51,433 nucleotides of DNA from Eubacteriaceae bacterium (lineage in GTDB: Bacteria; Bacillota; Clostridia; Lachnospirales; Lachnospiraceae). A program made the position numbers and the translations under genes. This document shows positions 8,097 to 16,771 of this stretch, one piece after another. The stretch lies in the NCBI GenBank assembly GCA_910575665.1, contig CAJTFB010000030.1, positions 1-51,433 on the forward strand. The letters run 5' to 3'. Within the stretch, counting starts at the first letter, position 1, and the number at the start of each line of letters is the position of its first letter. The notes below the pieces were generated by a model. That model saw nothing but the letters and a program-made list of their open reading frames with translations. It ran no database searches and was not told the DNA's origin.

Positions 8097-8820
8097 ATGA
8101 AGCATAAATGGAATGATATAGTGGTTATAACAGACGTTAAATGGAGAAAAAGCTTATCAGCGATAAGAGCAATTGGAAAAAACAATTATTTTATTATCGC
8201 AATAGGAAATTCTGTATTTGATATGGGATTATGGTCATCCTATGTTGACAAGAGGGTGATTATACCAAATTTAATGAAAAATCAGGAAAAATACAAAAGT
8301 AAGCTGATAACAATCCTTGATCAGTGCTATAAAAGGTGGGGGAAAAAACCAATATTGTTTACGATGGAAGATATAACCTTAAAATTTCTTATAGAACATA
8401 GAAGTATTATAAACAAATGCAAATGCCTAATACCAGATTTAGAGTCATATAATATTGCTAATAATAAATTTGGAGCATTACAAACGGCGAAAGAACTGGG
8501 TATAGACATACCATATACAAAACAATTTGAGAATTTGTCTGACCTATTATTATTTATACAGTCTAATCCAAAAAGAAATTGGGTAGTAAAGCCGGAAGTG
8601 GGAAAAGGTTCATTTGGGGTAACATATGTTACTTCAAAACAAGATTTAGATATTATTAAGAAACATTGGAAGCAATATGGAAAACTTATTGTGCAGGACA
8701 GGATTCCTTTGAAAGGTGAAAGTATATGTGTGGCAATGATTTTTTCCAATAATAATAAGCTCAGTAATTATTTTGTTTATAAAAGATTACATACATATCC
8801 TATTAGAGGTGGGGCTAGCA
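8097..8820 (+). pseudogene. ATP-grasp ligase, C-terminus replaced by IS sequence
   Basis: The N-terminal ~240 residues belong to an ATP-grasp carboxylate-amine ligase. They include a pre-ATP domain (WSSYVDKRVIIPN, PILFTMEDI), then NNKFGALQTAKELGIDIPYT, the glycine loop VVKPEVGKGSFGVTYV and LIVQDRIPLKGESICV. The sequence is family-like through YKRLHTYPIRGG. It then enters IS256-derived sequence, and the frame runs on to 8882 with unrelated residues. The missing third would have carried the metal-binding Glu/Asn residues, so the product should be inactive. Such enzymes join a carboxyl group (via acyl-phosphate) to an amine and would fit a peptide- or amide-making pathway. RBS: GGAGATGG before ATG 8097. 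Confidence 0.7.
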
Positions 8821-8826
8821 CAAGCA

Positions 8827-9666
8827 GAATCGGAGTATCCAACAATAGTCTGGTACAGCACCGTCAGCCGCATTACGGATAAGATTATGCCTGTGGTAAG
8901 AGAATGGCAGGAACGCCCATTAGAAGAAATCTATGCGGTTGTTTTCATGGACGCTATCCACTATCATGTCCGAAGCGAAGGAAGGATTGTGAAACGGGCG
9001 GTTTATATTGCCCTGGGAATTGATATGAATGGACATAAAGATGTTTTGGGTATGTATGTAGGAGAAAATGAAAGTGCCAGGTTCTGGATGTCTATCATGA
9101 ATGGACTTAAGAATCGCGGAGTGGAAGATATCCTGATTGCCTGTGTGGATGGACTGACTGGATTTCCGCAGGCAATCGAAGCTGTTTATCCAGAAACAGA
9201 GATTCAACAGTGCCTCATCCACCAAATCCGAAATACAACCCGTTTTGTATCCTATAAGGATATAAAAAAATTGATGGCAGATCTGAAGCGTGTGTATGCA
9301 GCACCGACCGAAGAGACTGCACTGGACGAACTGGAATCCTTTCGTAATATATGGGATTCCCAATACCCTAAGATCAATAAATCATGGTATGAAAACTGGG
9401 CAACCCTGTCCACGTATTTCAAGTATCCGGAAGCGGTCAGACGTCTGATCTACACGACCAATGCCATTGAGGGGTTCAACCGCCAGCTGAGAAAGGTAAC
9501 GAAATCCAAGACGGTATTTCCGTCCGATGAGAGTCTGTTGAAAATGCTGTATCTGGCAATCATGGACATAACAAAGAAGTGGACAGGCCACCGACAGGAC
9601 TGGGGCCAGATCAATTCGCAACTTGAGATCTATTTTGAAGAACGGTTGGAAAACCGGTTGCTCTAA
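8827..9666 (+). pseudogene. IS256-family transposase, 5'-truncated
   Basis: About 280 C-terminal residues of an IS256/Mutator transposase remain: STVSRITDKIMPVVREWQ, FMDAIHYHVR (catalytic Asp), ACVDGLTGFPQAIEAVYP (second Asp), QQCLIHQIRNT and TTNAIEGFNRQLRKVTK (with the catalytic Glu). The N-terminal DNA-binding part, about 100-130 residues, is missing. Family alignment can be followed back to about 8827 (ESEY... aligned with the usual xELY...). The frame opens further upstream (8773), but those residues derive from the ATP-grasp gene and are not transposase. Without its DNA-binding region the product should be inactive. Confidence 0.8.
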
Positions 9667-9678
9667 GACCAGCTTTTA

Positions 9679-9706
9679 TTGACATGCAAAAAAATCCCTG
9701 TATAAT
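9679..9706 (+). promoter_or_regulatory. Promoter-like sequence after the transposase
   Basis: TTGACA (9679-9684), a 16-bp spacer and TATAAT (9701-9706) form a near-consensus sigma-A promoter in the right end of the IS remnant. It points toward the 3' end of the oppositely oriented xylanase gene. A hairpin starts only a few bases after the expected start site. Confidence 0.5.
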
Positions 9707-9712
9707 ACAGGT

Positions 9713-9748
9713 AAGAGCAGAACCTAGATTTTCGGCTCTGCTCTTTGT
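9713..9748 (+). terminator. Hairpin terminator in the IS right end
   Basis: AAGAGCAG (9713-9720) pairs with CTGCTCTT (9738-9745), followed by a short T run. It may stop read-through out of or into the element. Confidence 0.5.
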
Positions 9749-9831
9749 AACTATCAATGTATCTTATATCAGTTTTTGAGTTTACACAAAACTTGAAAGT
9801 CTTTCATGTTTGTTACACCAAGCCTGGCAGT

Positions 9832-12612
9832 TTACTGACCATTTTTCAGAATGTCATGGACATTTTTAAAGGAATCTTTTACTGCCAGATTTTCATTGAA
9901 TAAACCGCAGTATGGTCCGTTCATTTTAAAACTGTAGTCGTCAGGCTCCAGATCTGGTTCATCGATGATACCCCAGATGGAGATGGCCTTCAATGGTTTT
10001 TCTTCCCCAGAATTTAATTCCAGATATGCCTGGAATAGTTTTTTGTAGTACTCGCCGTGTTTTGCTAGCGTTTCGGCATCATTTTCATAATTTCGGACGG
10101 CAAGCTCTGTTACTTGTACTTCTATGCCCAGTGAAGCAAACTTGAGGATGGCTTCTTTCACTAAATTGATATCATTTTCGTTCATACATCCTGCTTGTTG
10201 TCCAAAACCGCCAATATAACTCTGCATGCCTACACCATCACAAAGTTTCACATATCCACCCTTGCCATCTGACAGGAAAGAATTGACGGAGCTTACCAAG
10301 TTGTAGATCGCATCCCTCTTTGAAGCAAAGAATGTACTATAATCGTTATAATACAACTTGATATCCAGTGTTGGCATGGTCTTCTTTAACTCTTGAAGAA
10401 CTTCGTAAGAATACTGGAAGGATAATTCCACATAATTGCGTCCTACCAATGTGTAAAACGGATTATCTTCATTATTTCGCTTGGTTCTTACATGGCGATC
10501 GTCGCCTTCTTCATATTCTGTGGCGGAATCACCTACTGCCTCGTTGACGACGTCCCAGCAGTAAATCACGCCTGGGTATTTTTCTTCAAAATGTGTCAGT
10601 ACTTGTTCTATGTAGTTCTGTAGTCTCGCCTTTACTACCTCTGTTGTGGCATATGGTTTTGAAGAATCGTATCCTTCACGGAAGAACCAGTCCAGCATAC
10701 CCGCATCCCAGACAAGGGCGTGGCCGCGAACCTTTATATTGTTTGCTTTGGCGAAATCCATAATTTTATCGGCTCCGGTGAAACTCAGAACAGGCATGGA
10801 ATTCTCGTCGGTGTAGGCTTCCTTTGTTTTATTCAGATCCAGCATGGAGTATGCTTTCATCTCATTTGCAGCCGTAATACTGTTGAAGTGATATTTCATT
10901 AAGTCAGCATATTTTTTATCTGCCACTCTTCGGTCGTTCATGACAGTACCCATTTTCAAACCATAGGCGGCGGCCATCTCTGCCAATGAAGTATAGTTAT
11001 TCATGGCATCCGTGGTATCTCTTGTATCCTTTATAAAGGAGATGGAATGAATGGTCAGGTTAATTTCTTCCGGAAGATCCGCAGATCCCCCTGGATTGTA
11101 TTTTACTCCAAAGCCGAGGGTATTGTTTACGGTACTCAGGTCACAGATGTATTCCTTCTGTTCTGTAGTGACACTTGTAAAAGACAGTGTTGTTGAAGAG
11201 TTTGATCCCCAATAATCGGTAGTGTCATGGGTCCTCAGACAGATCGGCGCATCAACATCGGCGGATAGATTGAAAATCACTTTTGTATAATCACTTAAAT
11301 CCACCATGGATTTGGAAGCATCCATATAGAAGCCAATTCCGCCCCCGCCATATTGTTTCTTCAGTGTTACGGTAACACTGCCGTCAGCATTATAGACAGG
11401 CTCACCAGCTGCTCCGGATGCAAGGAAAGTATCTTTAGAAAAAGTCATAGATGCCTCTGGTGCCATTGTTACCAATGGTTTATCCGTCGCTATCGGCGTT
11501 TTCGTTGGCTGTGAGCTGGCTGTCGGTGTAGGTAATGCCGTTGGTTTCGCTTTTGGAACCACAAAAGCCAGTTTTGTCAAAGTGGCAGTAGCTGTCTGCG
11601 TCGTATCTTTGATATTAGTATTTGTCATTATAGAGTACTGGCTTATGGTCTTATTCTTGTATTCATTCGGAATTGTTATGGAATGGGTCCCTGTTGCTTT
11701 GTTATACTGTGTTATACCCGTCAGTTCTTTTCCTTCGGAATCATATAACTTAAAGGATACGGAATCCGGTGTTCCCTTTACGGAGAGTGTGAACTCCACG
11801 CTTTCAATACCGTTTAGGGAAATAGGGGATGCCAGAAGGAAATCTGCCTGGCTGTACTGGGTGGAAGCCTTGAACTCTGTCACGGCTCCTGCTGCACCTA
11901 CCGATGCGCTCACACTGGCAGAAGTTCCCTTTACTTTGGATCCTTCAATCGCATTATCAGGGATCTGGGATGGCGCTAACGGAGTGGCTGTCGGAACAGC
12001 AGTAGGGGAAGTGGTTGGCTTCGCTGTTGGGGTTGTCGTCGGTTTTCCAGTTGGCTCTGCCGTTGGTTCTTCTGAAGAAGCCGCTGGCGGAGTTACCGTC
12101 GGAACTACTGTTGCAGTTGCTGTCGGAATCGCTGTCGACACTCCAGGTGTGCCCCCGGTTGGCGTACTCTGAGGGACGTCTGGGTTATTTGGCGCCTGTG
12201 TAACAGTATCGGCTGATGGCGCCGGCGGAACAGTCATATTAGGTGTTTGTGTCACTTTCTTTGTGGCAGATACGGTTACCTTACAGGTCAACGTACGACG
12301 TGTCTTACCCTTTTTTGTTGTCGCCGTGATCTTCACTGTGCCCTTTTTCTTCGCCGTAATCTTTGCTGCATATTTCCCAGCCTTTTTTACAGTAGCAATT
12401 TTTTTATTTTTACTCTTCCAGGAAATTTTCCAGCCTTTTGCCCGTTTTACCGAGAGTTTCGCTGTTTTTCCTACTTTAATGGAAAGCTTTTTTTTGCTTA
12501 AAGCTGGTTTTTTTGCTTTTGCCTGCACAACTGTGGATACCGGAGACAAAACACTGCTCACCAATAACGCAGCTGTACATACAAGTGATGTGATTTTTAC
12601 GCTTTTTTTCAA
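9832..12612 (-). CDS. Secreted endo-1,4-beta-xylanase, GH10, multidomain
   Basis: This enzyme hydrolyses xylan backbones outside the cell. In order: a signal peptide (about residues 1-32), a very lysine-rich Ig-like module (to about 115), a Pro/Thr linker rich in PTATPT, a beta-sandwich module that may bind carbohydrate, a second linker, another such module (MTFSKDTF... to ...HSISFIKD), and the GH10 barrel. The acid/base Glu691 (DVVNEAV) and nucleophile Glu836 (VTELAV) are present. The start is set at TTG 12612, because GGGAGGT sits seven bases upstream and the ATG 21 bases further up would include that ribosome site. It is monocistronic, with its own divergent promoter. The 3' end abuts the IS256 remnant. 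Confidence 0.9.
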   Translation of the reverse strand: MKKSVKITSLVCTAALLVSSVLSPVSTVVQAKAKKPALSKKKLSIKVGKTAKLSVKRAKGWKISWKSKNKKIATVKKAGKYAAKITAKKKGTVKITATTKKGKTRRTLTCKVTVSATKKVTQTPNMTVPPAPSADTVTQAPNNPDVPQSTPTGGTPGVSTAIPTATATVVPTVTPPAASSEEPTAEPTGKPTTTPTAKPTTSPTAVPTATPLAPSQIPDNAIEGSKVKGTSASVSASVGAAGAVTEFKASTQYSQADFLLASPISLNGIESVEFTLSVKGTPDSVSFKLYDSEGKELTGITQYNKATGTHSITIPNEYKNKTISQYSIMTNTNIKDTTQTATATLTKLAFVVPKAKPTALPTPTASSQPTKTPIATDKPLVTMAPEASMTFSKDTFLASGAAGEPVYNADGSVTVTLKKQYGGGGIGFYMDASKSMVDLSDYTKVIFNLSADVDAPICLRTHDTTDYWGSNSSTTLSFTSVTTEQKEYICDLSTVNNTLGFGVKYNPGGSADLPEEINLTIHSISFIKDTRDTTDAMNNYTSLAEMAAAYGLKMGTVMNDRRVADKKYADLMKYHFNSITAANEMKAYSMLDLNKTKEAYTDENSMPVLSFTGADKIMDFAKANNIKVRGHALVWDAGMLDWFFREGYDSSKPYATTEVVKARLQNYIEQVLTHFEEKYPGVIYCWDVVNEAVGDSATEYEEGDDRHVRTKRNNEDNPFYTLVGRNYVELSFQYSYEVLQELKKTMPTLDIKLYYNDYSTFFASKRDAIYNLVSSVNSFLSDGKGGYVKLCDGVGMQSYIGGFGQQAGCMNENDINLVKEAILKFASLGIEVQVTELAVRNYENDAETLAKHGEYYKKLFQAYLELNSGEEKPLKAISIWGIIDEPDLEPDDYSFKMNGPYCGLFNENLAVKDSFKNVHDILKNGQ

Positions 12613-12643
12613 TGGTATACCTCCCAATAACATTTTTTACTTA

Positions 12644-12672
12644 ATCATACAAACATTTTCTCGTTTTGACAA
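12644..12672 (-). promoter_or_regulatory. Promoter of the xylanase gene
   Basis: On the minus strand, TTGTCA (12672-12667), a 17-bp spacer and TATGAT (12649-12644) lie about 30 bases before the xylanase TTG start. Confidence 0.6.
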
Positions 12673-12728
12673 TAGAGTTTATAAATATTTATGATACATT
12701 TAAGACTTTTTATAAAACCTTTGTTAAG

Positions 12729-12757
12729 TTGAACAGATGATCGTTTTGTGATATGAT
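12729..12757 (+). promoter_or_regulatory. Promoter of the nuclease lipoprotein gene
   Basis: TTGAAC (12729-12734), a 17-bp spacer and TATGAT (12752-12757) lie 27 bases before ATG 12785. A second weak candidate (TTGACA at 12666) lies upstream. Confidence 0.55.
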
Positions 12758-12784
12758 AAGATAGCGAAAAAGGAGATGAAATCA

Positions 12785-13732
12785 ATGAACATTCAAAAAT
12801 TACTTTGGCTGCTTTGTATAATAACTGTTCTTTTGCTGTCAGGATGTTCTGTAAAAGAGGCGATGGAATCGCTATCTGCTGACAGTCAGGGAGAAGGAAA
12901 TGTAACTGGGACAGTGGTGGCAGATCTCGAAGGTGTTCCGGAATTTAAGGGTGAATCCTTTGTGGTGATCAATGATAATATGCCGGAATTTAAAGAATCG
13001 GACTATACCACAGAGTCTTTTGAAAACTATAGTGAGCTGGATTCTTTGGGAAGATGTGGTGTGGCTGTGGCGAATATCGGAAAGGACCTGATGCCTGTAA
13101 AAGAAAGAGAGTCCATCAGTCCGGTGAAGCCATCGGGATGGCAGACCGCAAAGTATGATTGTGTAGAGGGAAAGTATTTGTACAATCGCTGTCACCTGAT
13201 CGGTTATCAGCTTTCCGGGGAGAATGCCAACAAGAAGAATCTTGTGACAGGAACCCGTTATATGAATGTGGAGGGAATGCTTCCCTTTGAAAATGAAGTG
13301 GCGGACTATGTAAAGGAGACCGACAATCATGTTCTTTACCGGGTGACGCCGGTGTATGAGGGCGATAATCTGGTGGCCAGTGGGGTTCAGATGGAAGCGT
13401 GGTCGGTGGAAGATGAAGGGAAGGGCGTTTGTTTTAATGTCTATGCCTACAATAACCAGCCTGGCGTGGAGATCGATTATGCCACGGGAAAGAGCCGTCT
13501 AACGGGGGAGAAGGCCCCGGAAGAAAAGACAGAAGAATCCTCCGATCAAACATCTGGGCGGGCAGCAGGAGAAACAAGACAGTACATATGCAATACCAAT
13601 ACCCGCAAATTTCACAACCCGGATTGTTCCAGTGCAAAGGATACAAAAGGAAAAAACAGGAATGAGACGAAGGAGACAAGAGAGCAGCTAATCCGGCAGG
13701 GATATGAGCCCTGTGGAAGATGTCATCCATAA
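12785..13732 (+). CDS. Lipoprotein DNA/RNA non-specific endonuclease
   Basis: This is a surface-anchored nuclease. The signal peptide ends in a lipobox (LLLSGC). The central domain has the EndA/NucA-like signature CEG..YNRCHLIGYQLSGENANKKNLVTGTRYMN, with the catalytic His in RCHLIG and a downstream Asn. The C-terminal ~50 residues (YICNTNTRKFHNPDC ... YEPCGRCHP) form a small Cys/His metal-binding tail seen on other secreted nucleases. The start is ATG 12785, nine bases after AGGAG; the ATG at 12776 touches that ribosome site. A likely role is scavenging extracellular nucleic acid. The arylsulfotransferase gene follows after 40 bases and may be cotranscribed. Confidence 0.85.
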   Translation: MNIQKLLWLLCIITVLLLSGCSVKEAMESLSADSQGEGNVTGTVVADLEGVPEFKGESFVVINDNMPEFKESDYTTESFENYSELDSLGRCGVAVANIGKDLMPVKERESISPVKPSGWQTAKYDCVEGKYLYNRCHLIGYQLSGENANKKNLVTGTRYMNVEGMLPFENEVADYVKETDNHVLYRVTPVYEGDNLVASGVQMEAWSVEDEGKGVCFNVYAYNNQPGVEIDYATGKSRLTGEKAPEEKTEESSDQTSGRAAGETRQYICNTNTRKFHNPDCSSAKDTKGKNRNETKETREQLIRQGYEPCGRCHP

Positions 13733-13772
13733 AAATTTTGAAAGTACTTTGTGAATATCAGGAGGAAAAAAG

Positions 13773-15728
13773 TTGAGACAGATCAGACTAATTTTGGGGG
13801 CAGTACTGTTGCTGCTGTGCGTGGCTTCCTGCGGAAAAGAGGAAAGTGGGGAAAGGGTTAGCCAGAAAGATACCCAGACCACAAACGTCATAAGTGGAAG
13901 CGCGGTCGATGCCGTAACTTCTGAGACGATCAAGACTAAGAAATATCTCCCAGTGAGCTGCCAGGAAAAGGATGAAATGTATGAAAAGCAGCTGAGATCG
14001 GGAAACTATACATGGGAGAAGCCATTGGTGGTGCAAAATCCCTATGGTAATTCCCCACTGACAGCCTATATACTTTTAAAGACTTCAAAGCCCTGTAAGG
14101 TGAGGGTTACCGTAAAAGGAAAAGAGAAAGATACGGATCTGAATGGAAGTCTCGAAAAAACAAAGGAGCACCGAATCCCGGTGGTTGGGCTGTATCCAGA
14201 CTACAAAAATGAGGTGGAGATAAGCTGTCTGGATGACAAGGATAGGGTGACGGATTCACAGATCATTTCGATCCAGACAGATAAACTTCCGGAAGCGCTG
14301 AAAGACGCAGTGAAGGTTGAAAAATGTTCCAAAAAGACGGCATATGGTCTTACGGTGATTTCCGGCCAGACGACGAAATATCCCTTTGCCTATGACCAGA
14401 AGGGTGAGATCCGCTGGTTTATTATGATGACCACTGGCTCTTATGGTGTCTTTCCCCTCTCGGACCAAAGACTGATTTTTCAGACCAATGAGGCGTTGAC
14501 GCCGACGGAGGAAAAGCCGCATACAACCCAGATGTACGAGATGGATTACCTGGGGCGAGCTTACCGGTTGTATTATGTGAAAAATGGCATTCATCATGAA
14601 GTGATCGAAAAGGAGCCGGGAGGAAATCTATTCCTCCTAAGTAGTTCCATTGACGGGCATACAGAAGATGTGGTTCAGGAAATGGACCGTCAAACCGGGG
14701 AGATCATTCAGTCCCTGGATATGCGGGAGATCTTTGATGATACCTATGAGGACATGGTGGACTGGGTTCATCTGAATACGGTTTCTTATAATAAGGAAGA
14801 TGATACTGTGCTGCTGTCACCGCGAAATATCCATTCGGCAGTGAAGGTGGGCTGGAAAGACAAGAAGATCAAATGGATCCTCACCAATCCGGATATGTTT
14901 GAGGGGACCCAACAAGAGAATATGCTGTTAAAACCTCAAGGGAATATCACCTGGCATTTTCAGCAGCACAGTGTGTATGAGATCCCTTATGACCTGGACG
15001 GCGATCCGGATACCAGACACATCATGCTCTATGACAACCACTGGCAGACCAAACGGAAGGTAGATTTTTTTGACGGCAAAGAGCAATCCTTTGTATCGGT
15101 CTATGTGGTAGATGAAAAGAAGATGACTGTGCGGCAGGACAAACTGTTTCCAGGAGTGCGCTCCATTATCACCTCCAATTGTGCCTATGACAAGAAACAG
15201 GACCGGATGTTTTCCTTTGGAGGATATCTTCATCCCCTGATCAACGGGCAGAAGGGGATGATTTATGAATTCGATTATTCTTCCGGGGAATTGCTCAATC
15301 AGTACTCTACAAAATACTATTTCTATCGTGGATACGGCATTGGGATAAACTGGAAGGATTTGGCGCAGCCGCTGGAGATCGGTGATGGGTATGTGAAGGG
15401 GACGCTACAAGCACCGGTGGAGTCCAAAGAGTCAGAGGTGCCGGAAGAGAAGATGGATGAGAGAAAAGTTGGTTTTATCCTGATGGAATCGGTACTGTAT
15501 ATGAAGACATCGGATCACGCTATTTCCAAAGTAGGGTTTGTGGGGAAGACGCACCATTATCTTATGGATTATACCAGTGCCGGAAAGGGAATGAAATCAA
15601 AGCGGAATCAGAAATATGCCATCGCGATTCCACTGTCTGGGCTGCAACCGGATACATATAAAATTGTCGTTTACAATGATGGAAAATGGTGCGACACGGG
15701 GAAAGAAATTGTGAGGAATCAGGAGTGA
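13773..15728 (+). CDS. Aryl-sulfate sulfotransferase (ASST-type) lipoprotein
   Basis: ASST enzymes move a sulfate group from one phenolic ester to another phenol without PAPS. The 651-residue product has a lipoprotein signal (LLLLCVASC), an N-terminal beta domain (PYGNSPLTAYILLKTS) and then the propeller typical of the family: GQTTKYPFAYDQKGEIRWF, NGIHHEVIEKEPGGNLFLL, DWVHLNTVSY, LLSPRNIHSAVKV and WHFQQHSVYEI, with several conserved histidines. The start is TTG 13773, five bases after GGAGGAAA. It is followed six bases later by a LysR regulator and then a sulfhydrylase, which suggests a link to sulfur scavenging or phenol handling. Family assignment is good; the natural donor is unknown. Confidence 0.8.
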   Translation: MRQIRLILGAVLLLLCVASCGKEESGERVSQKDTQTTNVISGSAVDAVTSETIKTKKYLPVSCQEKDEMYEKQLRSGNYTWEKPLVVQNPYGNSPLTAYILLKTSKPCKVRVTVKGKEKDTDLNGSLEKTKEHRIPVVGLYPDYKNEVEISCLDDKDRVTDSQIISIQTDKLPEALKDAVKVEKCSKKTAYGLTVISGQTTKYPFAYDQKGEIRWFIMMTTGSYGVFPLSDQRLIFQTNEALTPTEEKPHTTQMYEMDYLGRAYRLYYVKNGIHHEVIEKEPGGNLFLLSSSIDGHTEDVVQEMDRQTGEIIQSLDMREIFDDTYEDMVDWVHLNTVSYNKEDDTVLLSPRNIHSAVKVGWKDKKIKWILTNPDMFEGTQQENMLLKPQGNITWHFQQHSVYEIPYDLDGDPDTRHIMLYDNHWQTKRKVDFFDGKEQSFVSVYVVDEKKMTVRQDKLFPGVRSIITSNCAYDKKQDRMFSFGGYLHPLINGQKGMIYEFDYSSGELLNQYSTKYYFYRGYGIGINWKDLAQPLEIGDGYVKGTLQAPVESKESEVPEEKMDERKVGFILMESVLYMKTSDHAISKVGFVGKTHHYLMDYTSAGKGMKSKRNQKYAIAIPLSGLQPDTYKIVVYNDGKWCDTGKEIVRNQE

Positions 15729-15734
15729 TATGAG

Positions 15735-16646
15735 ATGACGTTGACTCAACTGAGGTATGTGATCGAAGTGGCGAATTCCAGTTCTATGAATGAGGCGGCA
15801 AGAAACCTGTTTATTTCCCAGCCCAGTCTGTCGTCTTCTGTGAAGGATCTGGAAGAAGAGGTGGGCTTAGAACTCTTCAAGCGCACCAACCGGGGGATTT
15901 CAATGACTCCGGAAGGAGAGGAATTTATCGGGTATGCCAGGCAGGTGGTGGAGCAGTACCAGCTCATTGAGGCGCGTTTCATCTCCAAGGAACAGATACG
16001 GAAAAAATTTAGTGTATCGATGCAGCACTACTCCTTTGCCGTCAACGCATTTGTGGAGATGGTGAAGCAGTTCGGAATGGATGAATATGAGTTTGCCATA
16101 CATGAGACCAAGACGTATGAAGTGATCGAAGATGTAAGGAATTTTCGGAGTGAGATCGGGATCCTTTACATCAATGATTTTAACCGCAAGGTACTGACGA
16201 AACTGTTTCATGAATCAGGACTGGAATTTCATGAGATCCTGGAGTGTGGAATTTATGTATATATGTGGAAGGGACATCCTTTGGCGGACAGTGAACTGCT
16301 GACACTGGAAGAACTGGCAGATTATCCCTGTCTCTCTTTCGAACAGGGAAACTACAATTCTTTCTATTTTGCGGAGGAAGTACTGAGTACCTATGACTAT
16401 AAGCAGTTTATAAAGGCGAATGACCGCGCTACCATGCACAATCTTATGGTGGGGCTAAATGGATATACATTGTGTTCTGGCATTCTCTGTGAAAAGCTTA
16501 ACGGCTCGGAATTTTGTGCCGTGAAGCTGAAATCAGATGAAAGGATGACTATTGGGTATCTGGTAAGAAAAGGTGTGGCGATCAGTCCGCTGGGGAAAAA
16601 ATATCTGGAAGAGATTGTTAAGTTTGAGGATAAGGGACTGGTATAG
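15735..16646 (+). CDS. LysR-family transcriptional regulator
   Basis: This is a 303-residue LTTR with a standard N-terminal winged helix-turn-helix (LTQLRYVIEVANSSSMNEAA ... SQPSLSSSVKDLEEEVG, then LFKRTNRGISMTPEGE) and a periplasmic-binding-protein-like effector domain. AGGAG lies nine bases before ATG 15735. The gene sits between the arylsulfate sulfotransferase (six bases upstream, same strand) and O-acetylhomoserine sulfhydrylase (about 125 bases downstream). It may therefore act like a CysB/CysL-type sulfur regulator on one or both, but no effector-specific residues could be recognised. Confidence 0.9.
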   Translation: MTLTQLRYVIEVANSSSMNEAARNLFISQPSLSSSVKDLEEEVGLELFKRTNRGISMTPEGEEFIGYARQVVEQYQLIEARFISKEQIRKKFSVSMQHYSFAVNAFVEMVKQFGMDEYEFAIHETKTYEVIEDVRNFRSEIGILYINDFNRKVLTKLFHESGLEFHEILECGIYVYMWKGHPLADSELLTLEELADYPCLSFEQGNYNSFYFAEEVLSTYDYKQFIKANDRATMHNLMVGLNGYTLCSGILCEKLNGSEFCAVKLKSDERMTIGYLVRKGVAISPLGKKYLEEIVKFEDKGLV

Positions 16647-16679
16647 GGAAAGACTATAGCCAGTTCTTTTTATTGTATA

Positions 16680-16709
16680 TTGGACATATAAAAAAAGGCA
16701 TGATATGAT
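16680..16709 (+). promoter_or_regulatory. Candidate promoter of the sulfhydrylase gene
   Basis: TTGGAC (16680-16685), an 18-bp spacer and TATGAT (16704-16709). A weak hairpin with a T run (about 16650-16672) just upstream may end the lysR transcript. The 104-bp gap is too short for an S-box riboswitch. Confidence 0.4.
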
Positions 16710-16771
16710 ATCCCTGTTATCAGATGTAAAAATATTTTGAGCGCGCCTCGGTGCCAGAAGGGAGTTTTAAT

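Larger units (their letters stand above)
8821..9800 (+). mobile_element. IS256-family element remnant (left part missing)
   Basis: The left boundary is where the ATP-grasp homology ends (about 8810-8830). The right end is proposed near 9800, because GAGTTTACACAAAA (9778-9791) resembles the usual IS256-type terminal sequence. The left end and the first ~40% of the transposase are absent, so the copy was deleted after insertion or during a rearrangement. No target duplication could be identified. Confidence 0.65.

Noticed and set aside
11582-12172. 196-codon plus-strand frame opposite the xylanase linker
   Set aside because: Its Val/Gly/Ala-rich composition is the antisense image of the Pro/Thr linker repeats; no ribosome site.
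16647-16771. Possible SAM riboswitch upstream of metY
   Set aside because: The interval is too short and lacks the S-box pairing elements; only a weak hairpin and a promoter are visible.
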